Source: JAXGXJ01 sp050943595 (GTDB lineage Bacteria > Actinomycetota > Thermoleophilia > RBG-16-64-13). Taken from it: 14,728 nt of DNA. The notes below the pieces were generated by a model. It did not search any database, was not told the origin of the DNA, and saw nothing but the letters and a program-made list of their open reading frames with translations. The stretch covers positions 1 through 14,728 of the forward strand of contig JBMNPM010000023.1 of NCBI GenBank assembly GCA_050943595.1, written 5' to 3'. Both the position numbers and the translations under genes were made by a program. Of this stretch, positions 5,503 to 13,322 are shown in pieces (positions within the stretch are counted from its first letter, which is position 1; each line of letters begins with the position of its first letter).

Positions 5503-6164
5503 GCACATACGACCGCAGCCACAGGTTCGTCGGCACCCGTGGCTGCGGTCAAAACATCTCTAGACCACCGATTATACCTACCGTCTATATCCTCACAGGT
5601 GAACGCACAAGCGGCAAGAGTACGGTCTGTGCCCGCGTCGCGGACCTGGCCCGAGAGTTGGGCTACCGGGTCGCCGGCCTACTGACGTTAAGGATTGAGA
5701 GCGGCCCTCAATCCACTCACCGCCACACCGCCCGACGACGCGAGGTGGTGGACTTGGCCACAGGAAGAACCTTCCCATTCGGGCATCGTCGGCAGACGGA
5801 TGCAACAGACGAGCGCGCACAGACCATCAGCCCGGCCGGACTGCCTGCTTCTGGTGGCCCACTGGCCGGCTGGGAACTGGACGACGATGTGTTCACTCAG
5901 GGAAACGAGATCTTGGCCGCCTCCACACCTTGCGACCTGCTCATCATCGACGAACTAGGACCTCTAGAACTCTTACACGGTCAGGGATGGATGGACGCCT
6001 TCCCGGCCATCGACTCCCGCCGCTACACGATGGCCCTGGTCGTATGCCGCCCCCTTCTGGTAGACCAGTGCTTGAGCCGCCTGGAAGAGCACACTCCTAT
6101 CATCATCGAGACCACCCACGAATCGCGCGACGGGCTACCCGCCTCTCTTGTGGAAGGCCTATGA
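5499..6164 (+). CDS. THEP1-like nucleoside triphosphatase (NTPase_1 family)
   Basis: A P-loop NTPase of the archaeal/thermophile THEP1 type, which hydrolyses nucleoside triphosphates in vitro; its cellular role is poorly known. The core starts at TVYILTGERTSGKST, with Walker A GERTSGKST, preceded on the DNA by a weak hairpin-rich stretch. Next is GYRVAGLLTLRI, then DLLIIDELGPLELL, a Walker B-like strand with DE as in NTPase_1 (rather than the DUF2478 relatives), then ALVVCRPLLVDQCL and an IIIETTHESRDGLP end. The start is uncertain: the frame is open to an ATG at 5454, but no site with a ribosome-binding sequence is obvious. I use TTG at 5499 because it overlaps the stop of a small upstream ORF; the conserved core begins only about 26 codons later. 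It is transcribed from the promoter at 5197 with an operator-like dyad. Confidence 0.8.
   Translation: MSTYDRSHRFVGTRGCGQNISRPPIIPTVYILTGERTSGKSTVCARVADLARELGYRVAGLLTLRIESGPQSTHRHTARRREVVDLATGRTFPFGHRRQTDATDERAQTISPAGLPASGGPLAGWELDDDVFTQGNEILAASTPCDLLIIDELGPLELLHGQGWMDAFPAIDSRRYTMALVVCRPLLVDQCLSRLEEHTPIIIETTHESRDGLPASLVEGL
5511..5550 (+). other. Stem-loop GACCGCAGCCAC / GTGGCTGCGGTC near the NTPase start
   Basis: A perfect 12-bp stem with a 16-nt loop, followed by AAAACATC rather than a T-tract. It lies between the candidate TTG start and the first conserved codon, or just before a true start if that is later. It could be an attenuator or a translation-control hairpin. Confidence 0.6.
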
Positions 6165-6265
6165 GAGGCCCGTGGGACGCGATGACCACTCGCGTACACG
6201 CTCGCTGGCTCCAGGACTGCCGAGCGTAGCGACTCTAGACCATCGAACTCGGACTGCGGGCCTCG

Positions 6266-6277
6266 GCACCCGGGTGC
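6266..6277. promoter_or_regulatory. 12-bp perfect palindrome upstream of the DUF763 gene
   Basis: GCACCCGGGTGC in the 183-nt gap before the DUF763 start; a weaker dyad GAGTA-N6-TACTC is at 6296-6311. No convincing promoter boxes are seen here, so read-through from the NTPase unit is possible. Confidence 0.3.
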
Positions 6278-6347
6278 GACAGGGTACGGCAGGCAGAGTA
6301 CATCCATACTCGACCGATCCGTCCGAGCCGAGGCGTATCCTTGTTTC

Positions 6348-7523
6348 ATGATCAAGACCGGAACAGCCTCCCTCCCCCTCCACAGCGGCAAAGCCCCCGC
6401 GTGGCTCTTCGCACGCATGCGGCTCTTGGCCCGTGAAGTCACATTGGCCGTCGCAAGCGAGTATGGCCCCGGCGAGATGCTCAAACGCCTCTCTGATCCT
6501 GCCTGGTTTCAGGCTTTCGGAGCGCTCCTGGGCTTCGATTGGCACAGCTCAGGTATCACAACCACGGTATGCGGAGCGCTCAAAGACGGTCTGCGGGGAC
6601 TAGAACACGAATCCGGACTCATAGTGGCCGGAGGTAAAGGAAGCGTGTCACGCAAGACGCCGGTGGAGATCGAAGCCGCTGCGCACACGGGTACGTTGTC
6701 CGTCGATCCTGCAGGTCTGGTCTACGCCAGCAGGATGGCGGCCAAGGTGGACAGTGCCGGACTGCAGGACGGCTACCAGATTTACCATCACAGCTTCTTC
6801 TGCACCAAGGACGGCAGATGGGCTGTGGTGCAACAAGGCATGAACGGCCAGACGCACAAGGCGCGACGCTACCACTGGCTCAGCGACTCCATAAACGACT
6901 ACGTGGTCGAACCCCACCAGGCAGTAGCATCCGAGGCACCTGGGACACACATCCTCAACATGGTGGCGACAAAGAGTCTCCCCACCCAGGTGGTAGTCAC
7001 CCAGCTCTCGCGGGAGGACCCCCAGCACACTCTCGACCGCCTGTTTCGCCTGAAGGAGCTGGCCATGCCCGCCCGCCACGCTGTCGAATTGCGCGATATC
7101 CATCCGGACAACCTCAGGAAGATATTCCTCTCTACATACACGAGGCAACCGGAGACCTTCGAGACCCTTCTAAGTATGCCCGGAGTCGGACCCAAAACTA
7201 TCAGGGCGCTCACACTCATCGCCGAACTCATCTACGATACCCCCGCCAGCCGGAGCGACCCGGCTCTATTCAGCTACGCGCACGGCGGCAAGGACGGCTT
7301 CCCGTATCCGGTCGACTGCGAGACCTACGACCGAAACATCGATATGCTGAGCAAGGCAGTACGCCAAGCGAAGCTGGGTCGCAGTGAACGTCTCGATGCT
7401 TTACGCCGACTTGCGGCCTACCGGCCATCCGATGGCGGCTCAGGACGTGCCGTTGAGAGTGCGGGCGAGGGTGACCAGGATCCGCGCCGTAGCTCCCCAG
7501 ATACGGTAATCGGAATAGGGTAG
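6348..7523 (+). CDS. DUF763 family protein with a C-terminal helix-hairpin-helix
   Basis: A 391-residue protein matching DUF763, a family of unknown function frequent in archaea and thermophilic bacteria. Recognisable parts: the N-terminus MIKTGTASLPLHSGKAPAWL, then YGPGEMLKRLSDPAWFQAFG, the central YQIYHHSFFCTKDGRWAVVQQGMN, HILNMV, and a helix-hairpin-helix near residues 278-295 (LLSMPGVGPKTIRALTLIAE) that suggests nucleic-acid binding. This is followed by the family's conserved SYAHGGKDGFPYPVD segment and YDRNIDML. A role in DNA repair or RNA/DNA binding is only suggested by the HhH. The ATG has no good ribosome site. The last 28 codons overlap the 3' end of the convergent Nudix gene, and the tail after about residue 362 (SDGGSGRAVESAGEG) looks non-conserved. 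Confidence 0.9.
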   Translation: MIKTGTASLPLHSGKAPAWLFARMRLLAREVTLAVASEYGPGEMLKRLSDPAWFQAFGALLGFDWHSSGITTTVCGALKDGLRGLEHESGLIVAGGKGSVSRKTPVEIEAAAHTGTLSVDPAGLVYASRMAAKVDSAGLQDGYQIYHHSFFCTKDGRWAVVQQGMNGQTHKARRYHWLSDSINDYVVEPHQAVASEAPGTHILNMVATKSLPTQVVVTQLSREDPQHTLDRLFRLKELAMPARHAVELRDIHPDNLRKIFLSTYTRQPETFETLLSMPGVGPKTIRALTLIAELIYDTPASRSDPALFSYAHGGKDGFPYPVDCETYDRNIDMLSKAVRQAKLGRSERLDALRRLAAYRPSDGGSGRAVESAGEGDQDPRRSSPDTVIGIG

Positions 7524-8150
7524 AACGTAGAAACCACGCCGTCTGCCCTGATACATGAGGCTATCGCGGTGATAATTAGCCGGATCGAGCACAAAAGCTA
7601 AGGGAACCATAAAGACCTCGGCCACTTCGTGGAAATCGCAGACGAACTCCACCGGAGGATCCACCCAGCCGACGAACGGATACACGCAGTAGTCCGAAAT
7701 GGTCCGATAGGCTTTCAGGCGCCCGAGAATCTCCACCTTTTCCGGAGACAGCCCTATCTCTTCCCACGTCTCACGCAACGCGGCGGCCGCCGGTCCCTTG
7801 TCCGATGGTTCTATCCTGCCTCCGGGCAGGCTTATCTCCGCAGCATGATTGCGCAGATGAGCGGCCCGTCGAGTGAGGATCACCTGAGGACCGCCGGGCT
7901 GGGCCAGCAGTGCGATGAGTACGGCCGAGGGAACGCCGGCCGGGGTTGAGTCCTGCACTTCGACCGACAGACACGACTCCGCCAAGCGCGCACGCACCTC
8001 TTCCCGAGTCAGGACACGTCCTGCAGATGGACGTACGGTAAACGGCAGTTTATTGTCCGAACCTGCGGGGATAGAACCCTCTCCTTCTTGCGGAACTTCG
8101 AGTCCATGTGGGTGTAGAGACGCCCCGGCCGCAGACGGGGCGCCGAACAA
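7440..8150 (-). CDS. Nudix hydrolase, CoA pyrophosphatase (NudL/YeaB-like)
   Basis: It carries the NudL/PCD1-type signature: LTRRAAHLRNHAAEISLPGG directly followed by the Nudix box GRIEPSDKGPAAAALRETWEEIGL. As in NudL proteins, the box has Asp rather than Glu after the first spacer. Members split CoA or acyl-CoA to phosphopantetheine and 3',5'-ADP using Mg or Mn. VYPFVGWVDPP and the tail DYRIWGATARILVTLAR also fit. The start is uncertain: TTG at 8150 lies in the T-rich tail of the upstream terminator and is improbable. The conserved part begins near LTREEVRARLAES (about residue 48), so a shorter protein is likely, perhaps using the strong AAGGAGAGG near 8081-8091. It converges on and overlaps DUF763 by 84 bp. 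Confidence 0.88.
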   Translation of the reverse strand: MFGAPSAAGASLHPHGLEVPQEGEGSIPAGSDNKLPFTVRPSAGRVLTREEVRARLAESCLSVEVQDSTPAGVPSAVLIALLAQPGGPQVILTRRAAHLRNHAAEISLPGGRIEPSDKGPAAAALRETWEEIGLSPEKVEILGRLKAYRTISDYCVYPFVGWVDPPVEFVCDFHEVAEVFMVPLAFVLDPANYHRDSLMYQGRRRGFYVLPYSDYRIWGATARILVTLARTLNGTS

Positions 8151-8159
8151 AGCAATACA

Positions 8160-8193
8160 ACCGGGGCGGCCGCCTGTACGCAGCCGCCCCGGT
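8160..8193 (-). terminator. Terminator after the pspA-like gene
   Basis: The 11-bp perfect stem ACCGGGGCGGC / GCCGCCCCGGT, read leftward, is followed by TTGTATTGCTTTGTT. Two tandem 12-bp copies of GGTCACACTAAC/G (8191-8214) sit between it and the pspA stop. It ends just before the longest possible Nudix start. Confidence 0.75.
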
Positions 8194-8231
8194 CACACTA
8201 ACGGTCACACTAAGGTTAACGGTCCAAGACT

Positions 8232-8936
8232 CTACTTGTTGAGCTCAGCCAGGCGCCGCTCGACCTCAGCATCCTCATAGTCGTCGTCGAGACTCTCAAA
8301 CTGGGCGTCCAAAGACGAGGCGGCCAACTCTGCGCGGCCGGCGATCTTCGCCTCCTCACGCCGGATCTTGTCCTCAAAACGAGCCAACTCTCCTCTAGGA
8401 TCGGAGACATCCACGCTTTTCAAAGCGTCCTGCAGCTTGCTCTGAGCCTCAGCCATCTTTGCCCGCCCGACGAGCTGATCCCTCCTCGTCTTTAACTCCT
8501 CGAGCTTCATGGTCATTGTGTTCAAGCCGGACTTGAGCTTGTTGACCACCTCGGTCTGTTGGGCGATGGTCGGCTCGAAGTCTTTGACCTGCTCCTCAAA
8601 GGCCATCTGCTTCTTGATGGCGACGCGAGCCAGATTATCGAAACGATCCGCCTCAGCTGGATTGGTAGCACGGAGTTGCTTACCCTTGGCCGCAGCAGCC
8701 GCAGCTTTGGATCCCCACTCATCGGCCGCGTTTTTGGCCTCCCTGCAGTCCTCTTCGACCATGCGAAGATTGCCGATCGTCTGTGCGACCGCTTCCTCAG
8801 CTTCGGCAATGTTGTTCGTGTAGTCGCGGACCATCTGGTCCATCATCTTCTCCGGATCTTCAGCCGCGTCGAGGAGGGCATTGAGATTGGCTTTGGCCAG
8901 TTGCGCGACACGCCCAAAAACCGATTGCTGCGCCAT
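8232..8936 (-). CDS. pspA: PspA/IM30 (Vipp1) family membrane-stress protein
   Basis: A 234-residue, almost wholly alpha-helical protein typical of PspA/Vipp1 (usual length 220-260). It has the N-terminal amphipathic segment SVFGRVAQLAKANLNALLDAAEDPEKMMDQMVRDY, then long coiled-coil arms rich in Ala/Glu/Lys/Arg (about 40-200) and an acidic tail DDDYEDAEVERRLAELNK. These proteins are ESCRT-III homologues that oligomerise on and stabilise the cytoplasmic membrane under envelope stress. The ATG is preceded by GAAAGGAC at 9-nt spacing. The 173-nt gap to the MoaE-like gene (8937-9109) has no clear promoter I can assign; the nearest candidate is TTGTGG with a weak -10. Confidence 0.93.
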   Translation of the reverse strand: MAQQSVFGRVAQLAKANLNALLDAAEDPEKMMDQMVRDYTNNIAEAEEAVAQTIGNLRMVEEDCREAKNAADEWGSKAAAAAAKGKQLRATNPAEADRFDNLARVAIKKQMAFEEQVKDFEPTIAQQTEVVNKLKSGLNTMTMKLEELKTRRDQLVGRAKMAEAQSKLQDALKSVDVSDPRGELARFEDKIRREEAKIAGRAELAASSLDAQFESLDDDYEDAEVERRLAELNK

Positions 8937-9109
8937 GCGTGATCAGTCCTTTCGTGTGTTGATACCTGTGCCCATTTACCTATGCCCGTTGCATATTCCA
9001 CAAGCGCCCGCATTCACCGAGCCTTCACGGGTAATGGCATCTTTAGAATGTGTTCCGACAGCCAAGGTCCTGCTTCTTTCGGAAGTTCAGGAGATCCCTG
9101 GAAGGCCTC

Positions 9110-9496
9110 CTAGCCCAGTTCCGTCTCGCGCACGCACTCCGTCTTAACAAGCCGCACCAATTCCTGCAAAGCAGCGAACACATTGTCGCGAATGTCACCA
9201 CCCACGAGGACACGCATGATGTCATCACCGACTGCCAACCGGCCCTCGTTGATCCACACCCGCAGCGCGATGACGCCCGGCATTGCTTCTACCTGGGCGA
9301 TGATCTCCTGCAGCCGCGCATGGTCGTAGGTAAGATCCATAGCAGTGACGACCGCGCCCGTGCGGGACGAACCCCTCACTACGCCGTTATGCATCAGATA
9401 CATGCCGATGCCTGCGCTGCGTGGCTCGGCTTTGATCTCGTCGAGCCAGGTTTCAAACCTGGGGTGACCGTCTTTGATGATGCCCTCCTTCCTCAT
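9110..9496 (-). CDS. MoaE-family protein, divergent type
   Basis: A 128-residue protein resembling the short MoaE-like proteins of Geobacter and Desulfovibrio: GMYLMHNGVVRGSSRTG, then MPGVIALRVWINEGRLAVGDDIMRVLVGGDIRDNVFAALQELV. True MoaE is the catalytic large subunit of molybdopterin synthase, acting with thiocarboxylated MoaD. The catalytic lysines of classical MoaE are not clearly aligned here and no moaD is nearby, so the activity is uncertain. The ATG has a poor ribosome site and lies at the foot of a hairpin. It follows the exporter operon by 50 nt on the same strand, so it may be the last gene of that operon. Confidence 0.72.
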   Translation of the reverse strand: MRKEGIIKDGHPRFETWLDEIKAEPRSAGIGMYLMHNGVVRGSSRTGAVVTAMDLTYDHARLQEIIAQVEAMPGVIALRVWINEGRLAVGDDIMRVLVGGDIRDNVFAALQELVRLVKTECVRETELG

Positions 9497-9523
9497 GATC
9501 GGCCACGCCGTCGCGGCTGATCA
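9496..9523 (-). promoter_or_regulatory. Hairpin touching the MoaE-like start codon
   Basis: On the minus strand TGATCAGCC and GGCCGATCA pair over nine positions with one A-C mismatch; the final A is the first base of the ATG. This would hide the initiation region and fits the lack of a good Shine-Dalgarno there. Confidence 0.35.
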
Positions 9524-9546
9524 GGTTTTACCCGAGACCCCCTCGT

Positions 9547-11583
9547 CTACGATGCCTTAACGAGAGCTTCAGCGAACTGGCTGTTATAGAGATCGTAGTA
9601 AAAACCGCGCCGGTCGAGTAGTTCCTGATGAGTACCCTGCTCAATGATACTCCCCTCATTCATGACCAGGATAACGTCGGCATCGCGGATAGTTGAGAGC
9701 CGGTGAGCGATAACGAAACTGGTCCGGCCCCGGAGAAGCCGGCTCATCGCCTTCTGGATGAGCATCTCGGTGCGGGTATCCACGGAACTCGTGGCCTCAT
9801 CGAGGATGAGTATCTCAGGGTCGGCCAGGAATGCGCGGGCGATGGTGATCAGCTGGCGCTCCCCCTGCGAGATATTGGTGGAGTCGTCATCGAGGCGGGT
9901 CTCGTAGCCTTCGGGAAGCGTGCGCACGAAGCGGTCCACATGGGCCGCCTTTGCAGCTCTGAGGATATCCTCTGGAGTCGCATCATCCTTACCGTACGCT
10001 ATGTTCTCCTGGATGGTGCCGCCGAACAACCACGCATGCTGGAGCACCATGCCAAACAGCTGCCTGAGGTCCTGGCGGCGCATGTCGCGGATGTTCACGC
10101 CGTCAACCATGATGCGCCCGCTATCGATCTCGTAGAAGCGCATGAGCAGGTTGACCAGTGTCGTCTTGCCGGCTCCGGTCGGACCGACTATAGCCACCAT
10201 CTGACCGGGCATCACCTCGAGGTCGAGACCTTCGATCAGAGGCGTATCGGGCAGATAGCGGAAGGACACCTTCTGGAAACTGACGTGGCCCCTCACTTCT
10301 TTGAGGACCACAGACCGGGCTACATCAGGTGCTTCCTCGACCTCATCGAGCATTTCGAAGACACGCTCGGCCGAGGCCACCGCCGATTGCAGCACGTTGG
10401 CCACACTGGCCACCTGGGTGATCGGTTGAGTGAACTGACGCGAATACTGGATGAAGGCCTGTACATCGCCCAGAGAGATGGCACCGGCAGCCACCCGCAG
10501 CCCCCCGACCACGCAGATGGCCACGTAGTTCAAGTTACCGATGAACATCATCGACGGCATTATTATGCCTGAGATGAACTGAGCCTTGAAGCTGGAACGG
10601 TACAAGGCGTCGTTCTCCTCATCGAATACGGCGATGGCTTCCTTCTGGCGCCCAAACACCTTCACGATGTTGTGACCGGAGTACATCTCCTCCACGTGCC
10701 CGTTCAGACTACCCGTGCTCTCCCACTGCAGCGCGAACTGCTTCTGCGAACGTTTGGCGATAAGCATGGTCACCACCACCGACACAGGGATGGTGAACAG
10801 AGAGATGAGGGCCAACAACCAGCTGATCCAGAACATCATGGCGACGACACCCACCAACGTCAGCAGAGCCGTAACGATCTGGCTAAACGTCTGTTGCAGC
10901 GTTTGTTGGATGTTGTCGATGTCGTTGGTGATCCGGCTGAGGGTATCGCCGCGGGCATGGTCATCGAAGTACTTGAGGGGTAAGCGGGCCAGCTTGGTGC
11001 TGACGTCGGCCCGCAACCGGTACACGGTGCGCTGCACCACCCCGGCCATGATGTAGCCCGACAGCCACATGAAGAGCGAGCTCAACACATAGACGGCCGC
11101 CACGAACAACACCACATGACCAACAGCGGCCATATCCACGCCCTGTCCAGGGACCACGTCCACACCCGAGAGCATGCTTGCCATCTGTGTGTCACCCTGT
11201 GCCCGCAGACCGGCAATGACCTGCTCCTTGCTGACGCCGACCGGCAGCTTCCCACCGATATAGCCGGCAAAGATGAGGTCGATGGCCCGGGCGAGGATCT
11301 TAGGTCCTGCTATCGAGCAAACCACAGCGACGGTGGCCAGGAGCACCACGATGCCGATCTTCCCACGCTCGGGATGCAGCCGGCGCATCAAGCGCTTGAA
11401 CGAACCTCGGAAGTCTTTCGCCTTCTCACCCGAACCGATAAGACCCGACGGCCCGTGACCGGGGCCACCGCGCCGCGGCTGCCGCTGCCGGTCTTCCTGC
11501 CGGGCGTGCGGTCCGTGCGGTGGCGTGCGCCCGGCACCCGCGCCCCCGGCCTCCGACGGTCGCGTCTCGTCCACGGCGCTCAC
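9547..11583 (-). CDS. ABC exporter subunit B, canonical ATP site (TM288/BmrD-like)
   Basis: A 678-residue half-transporter. Residues 1-55 are an unusual Gly/Pro/Arg/His-rich cytoplasmic extension. The transmembrane domain (about 75-385, six helices) has a longer than usual extracytoplasmic loop between helices 1 and 2 (GGKLPVGVSKEQVIAGL...). The nucleotide-binding domain has Walker A GPTGAGKTT (about 467), a signature with a non-canonical ISQGERQLITIARA (about 571), Walker B EILILDEATSSVD with the catalytic Glu (about 590), and the switch His in VIAHRLST. In heterodimeric exporters this subunit has the intact Walker B Glu and pairs with a partner that has the intact signature. The GTG start overlaps the stop of subunit A (GTGA). 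The substrate is unknown; multidrug or lipid export is typical. Confidence 0.93.
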   Translation of the reverse strand: MSAVDETRPSEAGGAGAGRTPPHGPHARQEDRQRQPRRGGPGHGPSGLIGSGEKAKDFRGSFKRLMRRLHPERGKIGIVVLLATVAVVCSIAGPKILARAIDLIFAGYIGGKLPVGVSKEQVIAGLRAQGDTQMASMLSGVDVVPGQGVDMAAVGHVVLFVAAVYVLSSLFMWLSGYIMAGVVQRTVYRLRADVSTKLARLPLKYFDDHARGDTLSRITNDIDNIQQTLQQTFSQIVTALLTLVGVVAMMFWISWLLALISLFTIPVSVVVTMLIAKRSQKQFALQWESTGSLNGHVEEMYSGHNIVKVFGRQKEAIAVFDEENDALYRSSFKAQFISGIIMPSMMFIGNLNYVAICVVGGLRVAAGAISLGDVQAFIQYSRQFTQPITQVASVANVLQSAVASAERVFEMLDEVEEAPDVARSVVLKEVRGHVSFQKVSFRYLPDTPLIEGLDLEVMPGQMVAIVGPTGAGKTTLVNLLMRFYEIDSGRIMVDGVNIRDMRRQDLRQLFGMVLQHAWLFGGTIQENIAYGKDDATPEDILRAAKAAHVDRFVRTLPEGYETRLDDDSTNISQGERQLITIARAFLADPEILILDEATSSVDTRTEMLIQKAMSRLLRGRTSFVIAHRLSTIRDADVILVMNEGSIIEQGTHQELLDRRGFYYDLYNSQFAEALVKAS

Positions 11584-13322
11584 GCGACTTCCTCCTCAGA
11601 GAGCTGCGAGTAAACGATCTCGCGATACGTCTCGCAGCACTCGAGCAACTCGGCATGGGTACCCAGACCCGCGATGGTGCCGTTTTCAAGCACGATGATC
11701 TGATCGGCGTGGAGGATGGTGCTTACACGCTGAGCAACGATGAGCACGGTGGCGTCGGCGACCTCATGCTTGAGAGCCGCGCGTAGCATTGAGTCGGTGC
11801 GGAAATCGAGGGCCGAGAAGCTGTCATCGAAGATATAGATACTTGCTCGTTTGACCAGGGCTCGGGCAATAGTCAGACGCTGCCTCTGTCCACCGGAGAC
11901 GTTGGTGCCTCCCTGGGTGATGGGTGCCTCCAGCTTCTCCGGCATTCCCTCTACGAAGTCTTTCGCCTGGGCGATGGAGAGGGCCCGCCATAGCTCGGCC
12001 TCGTCGGCCTCCTCGTCACCGTAACGGAGATTGCTGGCGACGGTCCCTGAGAAGAGGAACACCTTCTGCGGTACAAAGCCTATTTGACGCCACAGCTCGT
12101 CGCGCTGCACTCTCCTGATGTCCACGCCGTCCAATTCGATGGACCCAGCAGTGACGTCGTAGAGCCGCGGGATGAGGCTGATGAGCGTCGACTTGCCGCT
12201 ACCGGTACTGCCCACTATGGCCGTGGTCTGTCCGGGCGAGGCCGAGAAAGAGATGCCGCTCAGCACGGGAGCTTCTGCCCCCGGGTAACGGAACTCCACA
12301 TCCTTGAAGGTGAGATGCCCACGTTGCCCCTTGTCCACGCCGGGCAGGGGGATAGGTGCGATAGGGTCGTCGATGGTGGGCTCTGTGTCCAACACCTGCT
12401 GGATACGGTCCCCCGAAGCGGCTGCACGCGGAATCATGGCTGACATCATGGTGGCCATGAGGACGTACATGAGTATCTGCATGACATAGGTGATCAGAGC
12501 AGTGAGGTTCCCGATAGCCAAATCCCCACTCGCTACCCGGTAGCCGCCGAAGTACATGATGGCTAGAGTGGAGTAATAGAGAATGAGGAAGAGCGACGGG
12601 AACATGAGGGCGAAGAGCCGGGTAACCCGCAGCCCGACATTGGTTAGTTCGAGGTTGGCCTCATCGAAACGAGCCTCCTCATACTCGGAGCGAGAAAAGG
12701 CCCTGATAACCCGGATGCCGCTCAGCGTCTCGCGCATGATCTGGTTTATCCGGTCGATCTTTACCTGCATGGAGCGAAAGAGGGGAAGCGCCCTAGATAT
12801 GATGGCCCACAGGACGGCGCCCATGATGGGGAGAATCACCGCCAACGTAGCAGTTAGAAGCGCGTCCTGCCGCAAGGCCATCACAATGCCGCCCACGATC
12901 ATGAGCGGTGCGCCAATCATGACCGTAAGGGCCATGGCGACCATCATCTGCACCTGTTGCACATCGTTGGTATTTCGCGTGATCAGCGAAGGCGCTCCAA
13001 ATTGGTTCATCTCGCGCTGCGAGAACTCCTCCACCCTGCGGAAGAGGGCCGCACGGATATCGCGGCCCATGGACATAGCCACCTTGGAGCCCCAGTAGAC
13101 ACTGGTGATAGAGGCCGCGCCCAGGATAAGGGCAATACCCAGCATGTAGAGGCCGAAGCGGAGGATATAGCCGGTGTCACCCATAGCGACACCGTAGTTG
13201 ATGATTTTGGCGTTGAGATCAGGCAGATAGAGATTGGCGAACGTCTGCACCAGGGCAAAAAACACCACCAGCGCGACCTCTCTCTTGTAGGGGCGAAGGA
13301 AGGTGAGTAGCAGCTTCGTCAC
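11580..13322 (-). CDS. ABC exporter subunit A, degenerate ATP site (TM287/BmrC-like)
   Basis: A 580-residue half-transporter with six predicted helices (about 15-310). Its nucleotide-binding domain has Walker A GSTGSGKST (about 370), canonical signature VSGGQRQRLTIARA (about 474), Walker B IYIFDDSFSALDF (about 495) in which Asp replaces the catalytic Glu, and VIVAQRVST with Gln where the switch His belongs. These substitutions are the hallmark of the degenerate half of heterodimeric exporters such as TM287/288, BmrCD and LmrCD. It follows marR with a 4-bp GTGA overlap, and its own TGA overlaps the GTG of subunit B, so all three genes are translationally coupled. Confidence 0.94.
   Translation of the reverse strand: MTKLLLTFLRPYKREVALVVFFALVQTFANLYLPDLNAKIINYGVAMGDTGYILRFGLYMLGIALILGAASITSVYWGSKVAMSMGRDIRAALFRRVEEFSQREMNQFGAPSLITRNTNDVQQVQMMVAMALTVMIGAPLMIVGGIVMALRQDALLTATLAVILPIMGAVLWAIISRALPLFRSMQVKIDRINQIMRETLSGIRVIRAFSRSEYEEARFDEANLELTNVGLRVTRLFALMFPSLFLILYYSTLAIMYFGGYRVASGDLAIGNLTALITYVMQILMYVLMATMMSAMIPRAAASGDRIQQVLDTEPTIDDPIAPIPLPGVDKGQRGHLTFKDVEFRYPGAEAPVLSGISFSASPGQTTAIVGSTGSGKSTLISLIPRLYDVTAGSIELDGVDIRRVQRDELWRQIGFVPQKVFLFSGTVASNLRYGDEEADEAELWRALSIAQAKDFVEGMPEKLEAPITQGGTNVSGGQRQRLTIARALVKRASIYIFDDSFSALDFRTDSMLRAALKHEVADATVLIVAQRVSTILHADQIIVLENGTIAGLGTHAELLECCETYREIVYSQLSEEEVA

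Noticed and set aside
5270..5560. Cobalamin, Moco or other known riboswitch in the NTPase leader
   Set aside because: I looked for the conserved boxes of these classes and found no convincing match; kept only as an unassigned structured leader.
11116..11613. Long plus-strand frames opposite the two exporter genes
   Set aside because: They are antisense to conserved transmembrane and ATPase-domain coding sequence, with no start signals or recognisable families.
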